Shown: positions 10,791 to 21,814, counted from the first letter of the stretch. The stretch: DNA of 64,000 nt from Paraspadella gotoi (GCA_051294375.1 CM119266.1:3784420-3848419); one strand, 5' to 3'. Numbers and translations are program-made. The notes: generated by a model from the letters alone, not told the origin.

Positions 10791-12267
10791 CAAGTCTGAA
10801 TATAACATGCATATAATCGGGGTGAACGAATTCGAATGACTGACTACAAATATTTTCGGGAGGATTTTAAAAAGAGGTTCTTATCTTGAGGTCGAGAAAC
10901 TAACAAAATCTCTAGAGATATTTGTCTCTTTCTCTCTCTCTCTCTTTTTTCTCTCTTTTCTTTCTCACTCAATCTCTCTCTCTCTCTCTTTTCTTTCACT
11001 CTCTCTCTCTGTCTCTTATATAAAAAAAGAAGCAAAGAGTCCTTTGGCGCCATTTTGTCCAAAAATGAAACAAACTTCTTCAATGAATCAAAGGAAAGAC
11101 TTTTCGATCTTCATCTTTTACTCTCATTTTCTTTACAAATTCTTCGTCGTCGTCGTCGTCGTCGTCGTCGACTCTGTAATGTTGTTCAAATTTTATTTAT
11201 AATTGTATAATGTATAATGTTTAAGTGCAGAACATAAAACTGGCCAATTGAGAAAAGGGAAAACGAATTAACCCTAAAAGTCATTTGGTCTTTCACCATG
11301 AGATGTTTTTGTTTTGTTTTTTTTAAAAAGAACTGAGATTCACAAATCACTCTCAAGGTCAGGTTGAATAAGACATCTCGCTAAAAGTGAGCATCACATC
11401 AAGACAAGTATGTTCACTCGATGCGGTGACATACAATATCCAAAATACAATTTGCATATTCGGGTCTCAACGTGAAATCTCCCCTTTTTTTTTTGTTGAC
11501 AGACCGACCGACCGTTTAAGCTACTAAATGAATGATAATTGAATCACTCACCAACCCAGAGCTATATTTTTGTTTTATTGTTAATTATATCAAATTAATT
11601 ATATTTGTATTATTTTATGTATTTTAATCATATGTGATTAGTAATGTAAATACTGCCAAAAATCAGTTGTCTTCTTAATCTTAATGAAAATACATTATTA
11701 TCTAGACAGTTTTTTAACCAAAATATTTTTCACTTTTTCACAACATTTTTTTTCTGAAAATAAGTCAATGGAGAAATAAAGATGCTTAACTCCTTCTCTT
11801 CCCGAGAGCGGATCATCTTTAAAGCTCATTCAGCCAAAACATTTCCACTCTCTCTCTATCTCTTTCTTTTGCCTTTCTTCTTTCTCTGACTCACTCCCTC
11901 CCTTTCATATTGAAAATCACTGTGTCCAAAAGAAATTCCGTGACAAATTTGCTTTCACTTTCACTGTGTGATTGTGAAAAAACCGCGAGTCAGCAAATCG
12001 TGAAAGATGAACCATGAATCACGTTTCATGAAGAAAAGAAAATTCACAAAAAATTGATTTTACAATCAAAGTCAGAAAAGGAAAAGAAAAAGAATAATTT
12101 TATTTTGAGAAAAAAATATGTAGATGTTGTAAAAAGTAAAATAATATCAAGATGTGAAAACTAAAAGAGAAACAGTAATTCGCCGTCTTGTTATGATTAT
12201 ATTGGTATAACTAACATAAAAACTAATAATTTAAGAAATCTTGCTTTCTTACTTCGGACAGTGGACA
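10791..12267. other. Non-coding stretch with microsatellites
   Basis: Holds (CT)n at about 10920-11020 and (GTC)n near 11145-11170. The rest is AT-rich without supported exons. Confidence 0.5.
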
Positions 12268-12275
12268 CTGGACAG

Positions 12276-12891
12276 TAGAGTGGAGCACTGGGGAATATAA
12301 ATTGATCAAACAAGTATATTTAGACGTGAGATAGTATGATTAAGGAGTACAAAAATATTTTGCTTATATTGTTTGGGGAACAGTATCATTAATTACAATA
12401 TATTTATAGTAATATTCTTATAAAATCATAAATTTTCAAAATAATTTTTTTTTAATTTTTATTAAAGATTCTATTTCTTTACAAAAAGTTAGATCAAAAA
12501 TATAAAATATGTTATTAAAAATTTCAATGTCTTCAGCGCCAAAAGTAGAAAAAAAAGGTCAAATTCTTTACTTTTTTATACTTTGTAGTAGAAACTATTA
12601 TATGATGAAACTTTTTAATCATTTTTCGCAGCTTTAACCTAAAAATATCATGTAACATATTTTACAAAAGTTTTTCAGTTTTTTCTGGCGAATCCAAAAC
12701 TGTTTTTAAAATTAAGAAAATATGATTTTGAATTTTTATGATTTTATAAGGATATTACTATAAAGAAAATTCAATTAATGATACTGTTATGCAATTTTTT
12801 TTTGAAAAAGGGTTTAATTTTTTTTATTACATATACAAATGCAGCAAAAAAATATTGTTCCATCGCTCAATCTTTTCATCACTCCACCCTA
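12276..12891. mobile_element. Foldback hAT-like MITE, about 616 bp
   Basis: Begins TAGAGTGGAGCACTGG and ends with the reverse complement of TAGGGTGGAGTGATGA. The flanks are CTGGACAG and GTGGACAG (7 of 8 identical), a likely 8-bp target duplication made inside a GTGGACAGTGGACA array. Inner arms at about 12379-12440 and 12728-12789 are near-perfect reverse complements starting at AACAGTATCATTAATT. No transposase frame. Confidence 0.8.
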
Positions 12892-13555
12892 GTGGACAGT
12901 GAGCAGTGGACAGTGGACACATAGAATGACCAATGAACATTGTTCATTGAACATCAAACTTTAAAACGTCTAGTTAATAAAACGCCAGAGTACCTGGCTT
13001 AATAATTAATGATGTGATTTAATATTTCAAAGAATGCTTCAATTGTATCTAATAAGATTTTATCTAATAAAACGGTTATAATAATATAACTATGAAATTT
13101 TTGTGTGACAAACGTCCAATGGTCGACCACTTATCTGCAAAGTACAACTACAACACCCAAATTTTACGCTTTTATTTTGTGATCATGTGACCTCAGTTAA
13201 CGAAGCTTCTCGTCCGGGACCTTCAAAGTGTCCAGCCTTGTAATCCATTGCCCATCTCGGTACGGGCGTTTAGAACCGGAGTCCAGTGCAGAGTACGACC
13301 CATACTCACTGGGGTCGGACCCCTGATCAGTTTCTTGACCTGATCTGATCTGACCTGATCTTATTCTTGACCTTTGACTTTGACTCTTGACCTGATCTTA
13401 ATCTTGACCTTTTTCAACCCGGATTCTCATTCGTCAAAGCGAAAAGGTATTCCACTCAATCGTGACAACACTCGATGACCTGCTTGACCTCTAGTTGACC
13501 TATTTTTGACCTCTAGTTGACCTATTTTTGACCTCTAGTTGACCTCTTCTGTACC
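12892..13555. other. Non-coding stretch with GACCT-rich repeats
   Basis: A GTGGACAGTGGACA remnant continues to about 12920. From 13330 to 13545 TTGACCT words recur, including a 22-bp unit (TAGTTGACCTATTTTTGACC) repeated about three times near 13490. No supported exon. Confidence 0.55.
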
Positions 13556-13595
13556 GCTTTTCTGATCGGTGGTTTCCTCTCGGTTTTTTGTTGCC

Positions 13596-13990
13596 TTGAG
13601 GGAGGGAGGGGAAGGGGAAGAAGAGGAGGAGGATGAGGGAGAGAGGAAGAGGAGGAGGAGGGAGGAGGGAGAAGAGGAGGAGGAAAGAGGGAGGAAGAAG
13701 AGGGAGAGAGGGAGGAGGAGGAGGAAAGAGGAGAAGGAGGGAGAGAGAGAAGAGTAGGAGGAAAGAGGGAGGAAAGAGGAGGGAGAGAGGGAGGAAAGAG
13801 GAGGAGGAGAGAGAGAGAGGAGGAGAAAGAGGGAGGGAAAGAGGGGAGGAAGAGGAGGGAGAGAGAAGAGGGAGGAGGAAGAGAGGGAGGAAGAGGAGGG
13901 AGGAAGAGGAGGAATGAGGGAGGAAGAAGGAGGGAGGTAGGAAAAGGGAGGAGGAGGAGGGAGGAGAGAAAGGGGAGGAAGGAGAAAGAA
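13596..13990. repeat. Polypurine tract of about 390 bp
   Basis: Almost only A and G on the + strand, in GGAGGA, GAGAGG and GGGAGG words. Long homopurine stretches with mirror symmetry can form triplex (H-DNA). The arginine/glutamate-rich open frames are artefacts of composition. Confidence 0.9.
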
Positions 13991-14440
13991 AAAGAATTAA
14001 AATTAAAAAAATGAAATTAAAAATTAGAAAATCTCGTCAGTCGTCTTTCATTATTTGAGAATATTAAAATTCAGAGCGTTAAGCAAGTGTTGATTCTCTT
14101 CTCTCTCTCTCTCTCTCTCTCTCCTGCTCTCTCTCTCTCTCTCTCTAATCCCTCCCTTCTTCATTTCCTCAATTTCTTCATTCCGCCTGCGCGCTGGTAG
14201 AGACAGATCCATGAGATCAGAGAGTGAGAGACAGAGAGAACATAAGCTTCTTCTTTTTTCTCAAACCGGAATTTTCTTCGATTCCCTTTTTTTTTCTCGT
14301 TATAATTTTTGAAGTCGCCACTAGCGCCTCTTGCGACTTCATGATAATACTAATTATAATGCATCTTATCTTAAAAAGCACTCTGCTCAATGAGCTCATA
14401 GTGCTCATAGTGTTTATTTAAATGTATCACAAGTACGCAA
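13991..14440. other. AT-rich stretch with (CT)n
   Basis: (CT)n at about 14098-14146; otherwise no supported exon. Confidence 0.5.
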
Positions 14441-15243
14441 TAAGGCGTAGTAAGAATTTCTAAATTTAACTTTAATTAAAATTCTAAAAGTGAGGAACAA
14501 AAACATTATACTATGAACATTTATGTAATAAAAGAAATTATAATAAAATTTTTACAATTTACGCAGTAGGCCATATTTTATACTAGTACTAATCCAATAA
14601 ATGTTAAAATTTCAAAACAGTTTTTCTAATTTTTTTGTTTTTTGCAGATTTGGATTCGTCATAAAAAGTTGATAAAAGAAATATAACTCTTTTTGAAAAA
14701 TTCTTCATTAAGTGGGTCAAAAATGAGAAAAGAGCTATATTTTAAGCTGAAAATTAACTTTTTATATATTAAAATATATTTTTTTTAATTTTTAACCCAC
14801 TTAATGAAAGAATTTTTTAAAAATTAATTTATATTTTCTTTTATCAACTTTTGACGAGGAATTCAAATCTGCAATCATTGTATTTTGACTTCTTTTTTGC
14901 TATTTAAAATAGTTTAGAGATGAAACGAAAAATTTGTTGTTATAGCAATTTTTATTTTTATTATTGTTCATGTTTCGACTCTTAGTGTTACGAGTCTTCA
15001 TCACTTGCTGATGATTGCTATTACAACGAATTTTTCGTTTCATCTCTAAATCTGCAATCAAAATTAAGAAAAGCCTATTTTGAATTTTTTTCATTTTATA
15101 AGGATAGTACTATATATAAATATGGCCTACTGCAAAAATTAAAAAACATAATATTATTTTTTTTTACAAATTAATGTTCACTGATGGTAAGTTGTTCATA
15201 ATTTACTTTTAGAATTTCCGTACGTAACTTTCACTACGCTCTA
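14441..15243. mobile_element. Complete foldback hAT-like MITE (about 800 bp)
   Basis: Left end TAAGGCGTAGTAAGAA; right end is the reverse complement of TAGAGCGTAGTGAAAG. It is flanked by a perfect 8-bp repeat, GTACGCAA, at 14433-14440 and 15244-15251. A large internal inverted repeat runs from about 14644-14729 (ending CATTAAGTGGGTCAAAAAT) to about 14795-14875 (ATTTTTAACCCACTTAATG). Related copies lie at 50122-50662 and 55136-55666. Confidence 0.85.
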
Positions 15244-15564
15244 GTACGCAATTATCGTGCCAGTCACAAGTCAAAGCGCGATGATTGTGCGTGATTCAAT
15301 GCGTTATAATTGTTTCTGACACAATTGCAAGTATAATGCTTGGGCGTACCCCAATTGCAAGCATAATGCTTGGGCGTGTCCCAATTGCAAGCATAATGCT
15401 TGGGCGAGTCACAATTCACACCAAATCACAATCACCAGTGAGTAAAGATGGGAGAGAAGCGTCTAGAGTAAAACGTTAAAGTGTTTTATCAAAAGGGTCT
15501 GAATACAGATGATATATGAATATTAGAGTGATGTGAAAATGCTAAAATTTTTAAAAATTTAAAT
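15244..15564. repeat. Local duplicate, copy 1, with 30-bp repeats and an extra insertion
   Basis: Repeats 15575-15950. At about 15325-15412 a 30-bp unit with CAATTGCAAGCATAATGCTT then GGGCG occurs three to four times; AAGCATAATGCTT is palindromic. From 15524 a TAGAGTGATGTGAAAATG foldback-element end begins and is cut by the N-run. The other copy lacks it. Confidence 0.8.
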
Positions 15565-15574
15565 NNNNNNNNNN
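15565..15574. other. Assembly gap (10 N)
   Basis: Ten unknown bases between two near-identical copies, typical of a placeholder left by a gap-filling tool. Confidence 0.95.
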
Positions 15575-15950
15575 TCACTACGCTCTATTACGCAATTATC
15601 GTGCCAGTCACAAGTCAAAGTGCGATGATTGGGCGTGATTCAATGCGTTATAATTGTTTCTGACACAATTGCTAGTATAATGCTTGGGCGTACCCCAATT
15701 GGAAGCATAATGCTTGGGCGTGTCCCAATTGCAAGCATAACGCTTGGGCGAGTCACAATTCACACCAAATCACAATCACCANNNNNNNNNNNNNNNNNNN
15801 NNNNNNNNNNNNNNNNNNNNNNNNNNNNNNNNNNNNNNNNNNNNNNNNNNNNNNNNNNNNNNNNNNNNNNNGAGAAGCGTCTAGAGTAAAACGTTAAAGT
15901 GTTTTATCAAATTGTGTCCTCTGAATACAGATGATATATGAATATAGATG
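15575..15950. repeat. Local duplicate, copy 2 (90 N inside)
   Basis: Same sequence as 15244-15523 with few differences, interrupted by N at 15782-15871. It continues GATATATGAATATAGATGG where copy 1 has the element insertion, so it represents the empty site. Confidence 0.8.
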
Positions 15951-16011
15951 GATTGAATTCAGCTGAGAGAGAGAGAGAGAATGAGGGGGAGAGTGAAAGA
16001 TTGAGACAGAT

Positions 16012-16335
16012 TCATTCAACCCAAACTCCATACCTTAGGCTTAGGGCAAGAGCCGGGTTGCCTGTGATGCCCATAGGGATAGGGCATCTCACTGTTGGCT
16101 TTGGGGGCTTCCGACCCTCAGTGACGCCTCCTGTCACTGGCGCGGTTACCCTAAGACGGTCTCGCTTTGCCAACGCAAAGGGAAGTCGTGAGAACTGTGG
16201 AATCCAGTGTGGATGGAACCCAACGCCTGGCTGAAGGATGATGGACGTAAGGCGGTGTGAATATTCAGCCTCACCCAAACCTATTACTGTAAACGCCAGT
16301 TCCTTACCCAACTTCCTCACCCAAATCGCAAACTA
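16012..16335. other. Unclassified GC-rich segment
   Basis: About 300 bp of balanced composition, open in at least one frame on each strand. Contains GATGCCC...GGGCATC, an inverted repeat with a 9-base loop near 16067. Neither translation resembles a family I know and no splice sites fit. It may be an old interspersed repeat. Confidence 0.35.
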
Positions 16336-16670
16336 AGTCCTAATCCTTAATCAATGATTAATTAATGATTAATGATAATCATTAATCTTATACCAAACAT
16401 AATCCCTAATCTTAGTCTTTAACTAAAAAAATTAACTTAATTCAGAAAATAAAATGTGTCGTTCTTAGAAAATAAGTCTCTTCACGAATTTCGACGAAGG
16501 AAAATCCTCTTTTAATTCTCCTCACGATTCGAAAAACCGACATAAATCAGAATTGACCGACAAAATGAGACGAATGAGATGATTTCTGTCGGGTGACATT
16601 TCCCATAAGTCGGCTCTGGACCCAGAGTCTCCCGCTTCAAGACCGACCGACCGACGAAAAAATGTCGGTC

Positions 16671-16732
<62 letters not shown>

Positions 16733-17023
16733 GTTTTCGAAGTCGCTCTCTATCTTCGCTCGTGACTTTGAAACTCGTATTTTCTTCCTCTCAATTTATT
16801 TCGCTCCGTTTGGTTCACTGTGTCAGCCACTATTTCGAGTTGCGCCCCAAAGTGTTTTTTTTTTTTTATTAAAATTCGGTTCATTAAGATGTAAACACTA
16901 AACACTAATTGACTCAAAGAAATACTAATAATAATATAATAATATAATAATATAAAATATCATAATAAAACTAATTATTTTTTTTTATTTGGTGAAAAAT
17001 CAAATCCTTTCCTCCGAATTGTT

Positions 17024-17057
<34 letters not shown>
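16336..17057. other. Non-coding stretch with (GA)n
   Basis: Contains GACCGACCGACCGACG near 16641, then (GA)n at 16673-16731, and (CT)n running into the next gap. No supported exon. Confidence 0.5.
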
Positions 17058-17261
17058 NNNNNNNNNNNNNNNNNNNNNNNNNNNNNNNNNNNNNNNNNNN
17101 NNNNNNNNNNNNNNNNNNNNNNNNNNNNNNNNNNNNNNNNNNNNNNNNNNNNNNNNNNNNNNNNNNNNNNNNNNNNNNNNNNNNNNNNNNNNNNNNNNNN
17201 NNNNNNNNNNNNNNNNNNNNNNNNNNNNNNNNNNNNNNNNNNNNNNNNNNNNNNNNNNNNN
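17058..17261. other. Assembly gap (204 N) inside a (CT)n tract
   Basis: Flanked on both sides by CT repeats, so the gap is probably a long microsatellite that the assembler could not cross. Confidence 0.9.
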
Positions 17262-17384
17262 CTCTTTCCTCTCTCTCTCTTTCTCTCTCTTTCTCTCATC
17301 TCTGTCTCTGTCAAGCGCAAAGATAATTGAAAAAATATTTTCCTTCGATTCTTTTCAATTCCGATTCGCGACTTTTATTTCTAC

Positions 17385-17555
17385 ACATTGTCTCACACCT
17401 TGTCTCACACCTTGTCTCACACTTTGTCTCACTCTTTATTTAACACTCTGTCCCACACTTTGTTTCACACTTTGTCCCCTCATTGTCTCACACTTGGTCT
17501 CACACTCTGTCTACACACTTTGTTTCACACTTTGTCTCACATTTCCAGTTGGTTT
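17385..17555. repeat. 12-bp tandem repeat (ACACTTTGTCTC)
   Basis: About 13 imperfect units of CTCACACTTTGT or CTCACACCTTGT. The repeating SHTLSHTL frame is a translation of it. Confidence 0.88.
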
Positions 17556-17634
17556 AACCCTTTTCTCTAATTCGAATTCTTTCCGACTCCCGTCGTCTTT
17601 TCAATTTAAGCTCCTTAGGTCTTTTTTCTGTTTT

Positions 17635-17902
17635 NNNNNNNNNNNNNNNNNNNNNNNNNNNNNNNNNNNNNNNNNNNNNNNNNNNNNNNNNNNNNNNNNN
17701 NNNNNNNNNNNNNNNNNNNNNNNNNNNNNNNNNNNNNNNNNNNNNNNNNNNNNNNNNNNNNNNNNNNNNNNNNNNNNNNNNNNNNNNNNNNNNNNNNNNN
17801 NNNNNNNNNNNNNNNNNNNNNNNNNNNNNNNNNNNNNNNNNNNNNNNNNNNNNNNNNNNNNNNNNNNNNNNNNNNNNNNNNNNNNNNNNNNNNNNNNNNN
17901 NN
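17635..17902. other. Assembly gap (268 N)
   Basis: Unknown bases; flanks are AT-rich non-coding sequence. Confidence 0.98.
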
Positions 17903-18225
17903 TAAATTTCACCTTAGCCATTGACTAATAGCCAATTCAACCCGTAACTTTAAACATAACTATAAAGATAACTATAATCACCGAAAAAGCCCTTAGGTTG
18001 CTATGACAATAAAAATAAACTGGAAGGTTAAAAACGTGACTCTTGCTTTACAACTTTTTTTCTTCAATTTAATATCAAAATTTAAATAATACATGAATTA
18101 TATCTAAATATCTAATCATGGTTCATCCTCGAGTAAGTTTTTCCCTCCATTCTTGAGCCGGTCGACCAATAACCGTTAACCACCGGTTAATAACCATCCT
18201 ACCGATTTTATTCCGTTCCTCAGCT
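17903..18225. other. AT-rich non-coding stretch
   Basis: No supported feature; a short CCGGTTAATAACC-like repeat occurs near 18165-18200. Confidence 0.45.
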
Positions 18226-18750
18226 TTCTCTTTATCACTTATTAATAGCTCATCTTTTATATTTTCTTTATCACTTGTTAATAGCTCATCTTTTATATTT
18301 TCTTTATCACTTGTTAATAGCTTATCTTTTATATTTTCTTTATCACTTATTAATAGCTCATCTTTTTACTAATTTTTCTTTATCACTTGTTAATTAGCTC
18401 ACCTTTATTCTTTCTTTATCACTTGTTAATAACTCATACTTTTACTATCTTCATTATACTACATTGTTAATAGCTCATCTTTTTATATTTTCTTTATCAC
18501 TGTTAAGTGAGCCTCATCTTTATATTCTCTTTCCTTATCAACTTGTTAATAGCCTCCATTTTTATATTTTCTTTTCATGCACTTTAATAGCTCATCCTTT
18601 TATCTTTGCTTCTACACTTGTTAACATCAGCTCATCCTTTTATCACTTTCTTATCACTTTTTAAATAGCCTTTCTTTTATATTTTTCTTTATCACTTCGT
18701 TAATGAAGCCTCATCTCTTTTATATTTTCTTTATCACTTCACTTTTAATA
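18226..18750. repeat. Minisatellite of about 41 bp, about 12 units
   Basis: Units read CTTTATCACTTGTTAATAGC then TCATCTTTTATATTTT. The first five are nearly identical; from about 18420 on they carry many one-base changes and indels. The sharp loss of quality within one array looks like unpolished read sequence. Confidence 0.88.
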
Positions 18751-18772
18751 TAACATTAAATGTGTGGATAAG

Positions 18773-18970
18773 GCAGTGCTATCCGCATCTTCTTTAAGCC
18801 CATCTAGCAGCCATGGACCGGGTCCTGGGCTTGAAACCAGGTTTGAGGGTTTTCCAGGCCCCCAAGGCGGTTTAGGGCCGTCCTCAGGCTTCCCGCAGGG
18901 TAGGTCCCATTGGGGACCGATCCCGGTACATAATGTTGATGACCTGATGGTATTACTCAATCCGTCCATT
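18773..18970 (+). repeat. Interspersed repeat R1 (SINE-like), copy 2
   Basis: Carries GCAGCCATGG, GGTCCTGGGCTTGAAACCAG and CCAAGGCGGTTTAGGG in the same order as the copy at 10640-10790, and extends further 3' through TGATGACCTGATGGTATTAC. Confidence 0.7.
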
Positions 18971-19188
18971 TCCAACCTTCCTTTCCTCTTTTCCTATTTT
19001 CTTATTTTCCTGTTCTCCGATCCTACCTTATTTCCTTTTCATACCATCCCTTCAATTCTATGTTGTCTCCTCCTCCGAAATTCCTCAATTCCCCGATTTC
19101 TTATTCTTCTCATTTTTTTCATTTTCTCATTTTCCCATTTTTAAACTTCGCACGTTCTCATTGTCCCACTTCCTCAAGTTCTAATGTT

Positions 19189-19919
19189 NNNNNNNNNNNN
19201 NNNNNNNNNNNNNNNNNNNNNNNNNNNNNNNNNNNNNNNNNNNNNNNNNNNNNNNNNNNNNNNNNNNNNNNNNNNNNNNNNNNNNNNNNNNNNNNNNNNN
19301 NNNNNNNNNNNNNNNNNNNNNNNNNNNNNNNNNNNNNNNNNNNNNNNNNNNNNNNNNNNNNNNNNNNNNNNNNNNNNNNNNNNNNNNNNNNNNNNNNNNN
19401 NNNNNNNNNNNNNNNNNNNNNNNNNNNNNNNNNNNNNNNNNNNNNNNNNNNNNNNNNNNNNNNNNNNNNNNNNNNNNNNNNNNNNNNNNNNNNNNNNNNN
19501 NNNNNNNNNNNNNNNNNNNNNNNNNNNNNNNNNNNNNNNNNNNNNNNNNNNNNNNNNNNNNNNNNNNNNNNNNNNNNNNNNNNNNNNNNNNNNNNNNNNN
19601 NNNNNNNNNNNNNNNNNNNNNNNNNNNNNNNNNNNNNNNNNNNNNNNNNNNNNNNNNNNNNNNNNNNNNNNNNNNNNNNNNNNNNNNNNNNNNNNNNNNN
19701 NNNNNNNNNNNNNNNNNNNNNNNNNNNNNNNNNNNNNNNNNNNNNNNNNNNNNNNNNNNNNNNNNNNNNNNNNNNNNNNNNNNNNNNNNNNNNNNNNNNN
19801 NNNNNNNNNNNNNNNNNNNNNNNNNNNNNNNNNNNNNNNNNNNNNNNNNNNNNNNNNNNNNNNNNNNNNNNNNNNNNNNNNNNNNNNNNNNNNNNNNNNN
19901 NNNNNNNNNNNNNNNNNNN
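19189..19919. other. Assembly gap (731 N)
   Basis: The largest gap of the window, lying 1.75 kb upstream of the first visible GPCR exon. The missing TM1-TM2 coding exon could lie here, but nothing in the sequence proves it. Confidence 0.98.
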
Positions 19920-19974
19920 ATGAATACAGTTTCCTTCTTCGCGCCCATCCGATCTTTATCCTTCCTCACGCCCA

Positions 19975-20240
19975 TCCCCCTTCCACTCTCCCCCATTTCC
20001 TCTCTCTCCCCTTTCTCTCACCCTTCCCTCTTCTCCCCTTCCTCTCTCCCCTTTCCCTCTCTCCCCTTTGCCTCCCCCTTTCCCTCTCTCCTATTTCCTC
20101 TCTTCCCCTTCCTTCTCTCCCCCCTTTCCTCTCCCCCTTTCTCTCTCCCTTCCCTCTCCCTCTTCCCACTCTTCCCCTCCGTCTCTCCGCCATTTCCTTC
20201 TCCCCTTCCCTCTCTCCCTTTCCCTCTCTCCCCTCCTCTT
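19975..20240. repeat. Polypyrimidine tract
   Basis: About 265 bp of TCTCCCCTTTCC-like words on the + strand. Long serine/proline and arginine/glutamate frames are composition artefacts. Confidence 0.88.
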
Positions 20241-20674
20241 TTCCATCACTATCCAACAAAATTTAAAGTTTCGCGGTTTCGGTGTTTTCTTTAATAATAC
20301 TCCCATTATTCTCTGATATTTAATTCGTAGATAATTTTTGTCAATTAATTTCAAGAAACAACAGCTTCGTTATACGAAGTAATACATTTTTGCCTCAATA
20401 TTTTTAGATTAAAAACGATTTCTTTTTTCTTATTCGTCTCTTTCATCCCCTACGCTTTTTGTTGATCTTTTGTTTATGTTTGTTCAAACAACAAAAAATT
20501 CTCAATCTCCCTCTTTCGTCTAAAACGAGAACACATTTTTGCGCGTTGAAGGTTTTTTTTCGTCTTTGTTTTGTTTCCGGCAAATTACTTAGCAAAAAAC
20601 AAAAGCCCGAAAAAAAGGATCACTAACCTGCCCCCTTACTCTTCGGGCTACCCTTAAAAAAAATGATTACTCAC

Positions 20675-20796
20675 TGGGCGCGAAGAACCCGGGAATATCC
20701 AGCTTAGAAAGATTCGTTGACAATTCTCGGCCTTGTAAAGAAGACGAGGACGAAAAGAGAGAAAGAAATATTGGTTGATGAAAAATTGGGTCGAGG
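20675..20796 (-). CDS. Candidate internal exon, unknown protein
   Basis: On the minus strand a 122-bp open stretch lies between an acceptor (TTTTCTCAG, then CCTCGA) and a donor (GCGCCCA, then GTGAGTAA). The translation contains LDPIFHQPIFLSLF, RELSTNLSKL and DIPGFFAP. I do not recognise the family and found no partner exon in phase. It could be chance. Confidence 0.25.
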
Positions 20797-21434
20797 CTGA
20801 GAAAATAAACAAAAGAACAGAGGAATATCTGTCGCTTCTTTGGAGAAAAAGAAAGATTCTCGGATGTAGAATCTGAAATATGTTAATATGAAATTTATGA
20901 TACCAAGATAACACTATACAATCTTTTAGTAACAAGTTATCTTGCTTCTGACTTTTGACTGGGTATCTATTACAAGAAATTACTCTTACTGTTTAGTTTA
21001 TTAACTGTCACAGAAATTTCCTTTTTATAAACTGTTTAAATTGTTTTAACTATTATAATGTTTAATGTGAATCTTAAGGGCTTCGATGATCATACTATAT
21101 CACAAGGATTTGACCGATTGACCGATGGATCTGAATTCAGGATATACGGACATTGACAAAAGACTTACAGAGACAGAATAAGATTATTAAAAAAGGCTGG
21201 ACCGGAGCTTATTTATAACTATAGAGTATCTTGATAATTTTTTAACTATTAACAATATATTAACTTTATTCATCCCACTTTTGGGGAAAACGTCTTTTTT
21301 TCAATATTTTTTTTTCAATAATACGTTGAAAGTTGAAGATGATGTATCAAAAAAATCAATAATCTGTCATAAAAAAAATAGGAAATATATTGAAAAATAA
21401 TAAAACTGATAATTTATCGATATTTTCCTTCCGG
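20797..21434. other. AT-rich non-coding stretch
   Basis: Upstream intron or 5' region of the GPCR gene; no exon encoding TM1-TM2 was recognised here. Confidence 0.45.
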
Positions 21435-21640
21435 TCCCCACATCTCTCCCCCTCTTCCCTTCCTTCTCCCCTTCTCTCCCTCCCGGTCTCTTCCCCTTTC
21501 TTCCCCTCTCTCCCCTCTCTCCCCTCTCCCTTCCCTCTCTCCCCTCTCCCTCTCCTCTCTCCCTCTCTCCCTCCCTTCTCCTCCCTCCCTCTCTCCCCTC
21601 TCTCTCCCTCTCCCTCCCCCTCTCCCTCCCCCCACTCCTT
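21435..21640. repeat. Polypyrimidine tract upstream of GPCR exon
   Basis: About 200 bp of CCCTCTCTCCC words ending shortly before the acceptor at 21669. It merges into the exon's own polypyrimidine region. Confidence 0.88.
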
Positions 21641-21669
21641 TCCCTCATTGCTTTCCAATTGTCTTGCAG

Positions 21670-21814
21670 GTGTCCAATTTCTTCTGCAAATTCTCCAGTT
21701 TCTTAATGTACGCCTGTTCCCATTTCGCCGTTGGGTTGGTGTTGCCATGACGATAGAAAGATACGTCGCGGTTATTTACCCGCTCTCAGCCAATCAGAAT
21801 TGCCACGGTTACCG
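21670..21814 (+). CDS. Class A GPCR, exon with TM3 and ERY motif (one-base frameshift)
   Basis: First visible exon of a rhodopsin-family receptor, a plasma-membrane protein that couples an external ligand to G proteins. The acceptor is TTGTCTTGCAG. The first frame reads SNFFCKFSSFLMYACSHFAV, with the TM3 cysteine (C3.25) that bonds to ECL2. After a shift near 21728-21745 the frame reads AMTIERYVAVIYPLS, where ERY is the DRY-type G-protein contact and YPL opens intracellular loop 2. The exon is 145 nt; phase agreement with the next exon needs 146, so one base is missing. In this noisy assembly that is more likely a sequence error than a pseudogene. Ends TAC CG before GTAATC (phase 2). Confidence 0.85.

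Noticed and set aside
13569-13920. Arginine/glutamate-rich plus-strand frames
   Set aside because: Caused by the polypurine tract; no start context, splice sites or conserved motif.
18226-18750. CRISPR-like array
   Set aside because: Units are contiguous without unique spacers, and the genome is eukaryotic.
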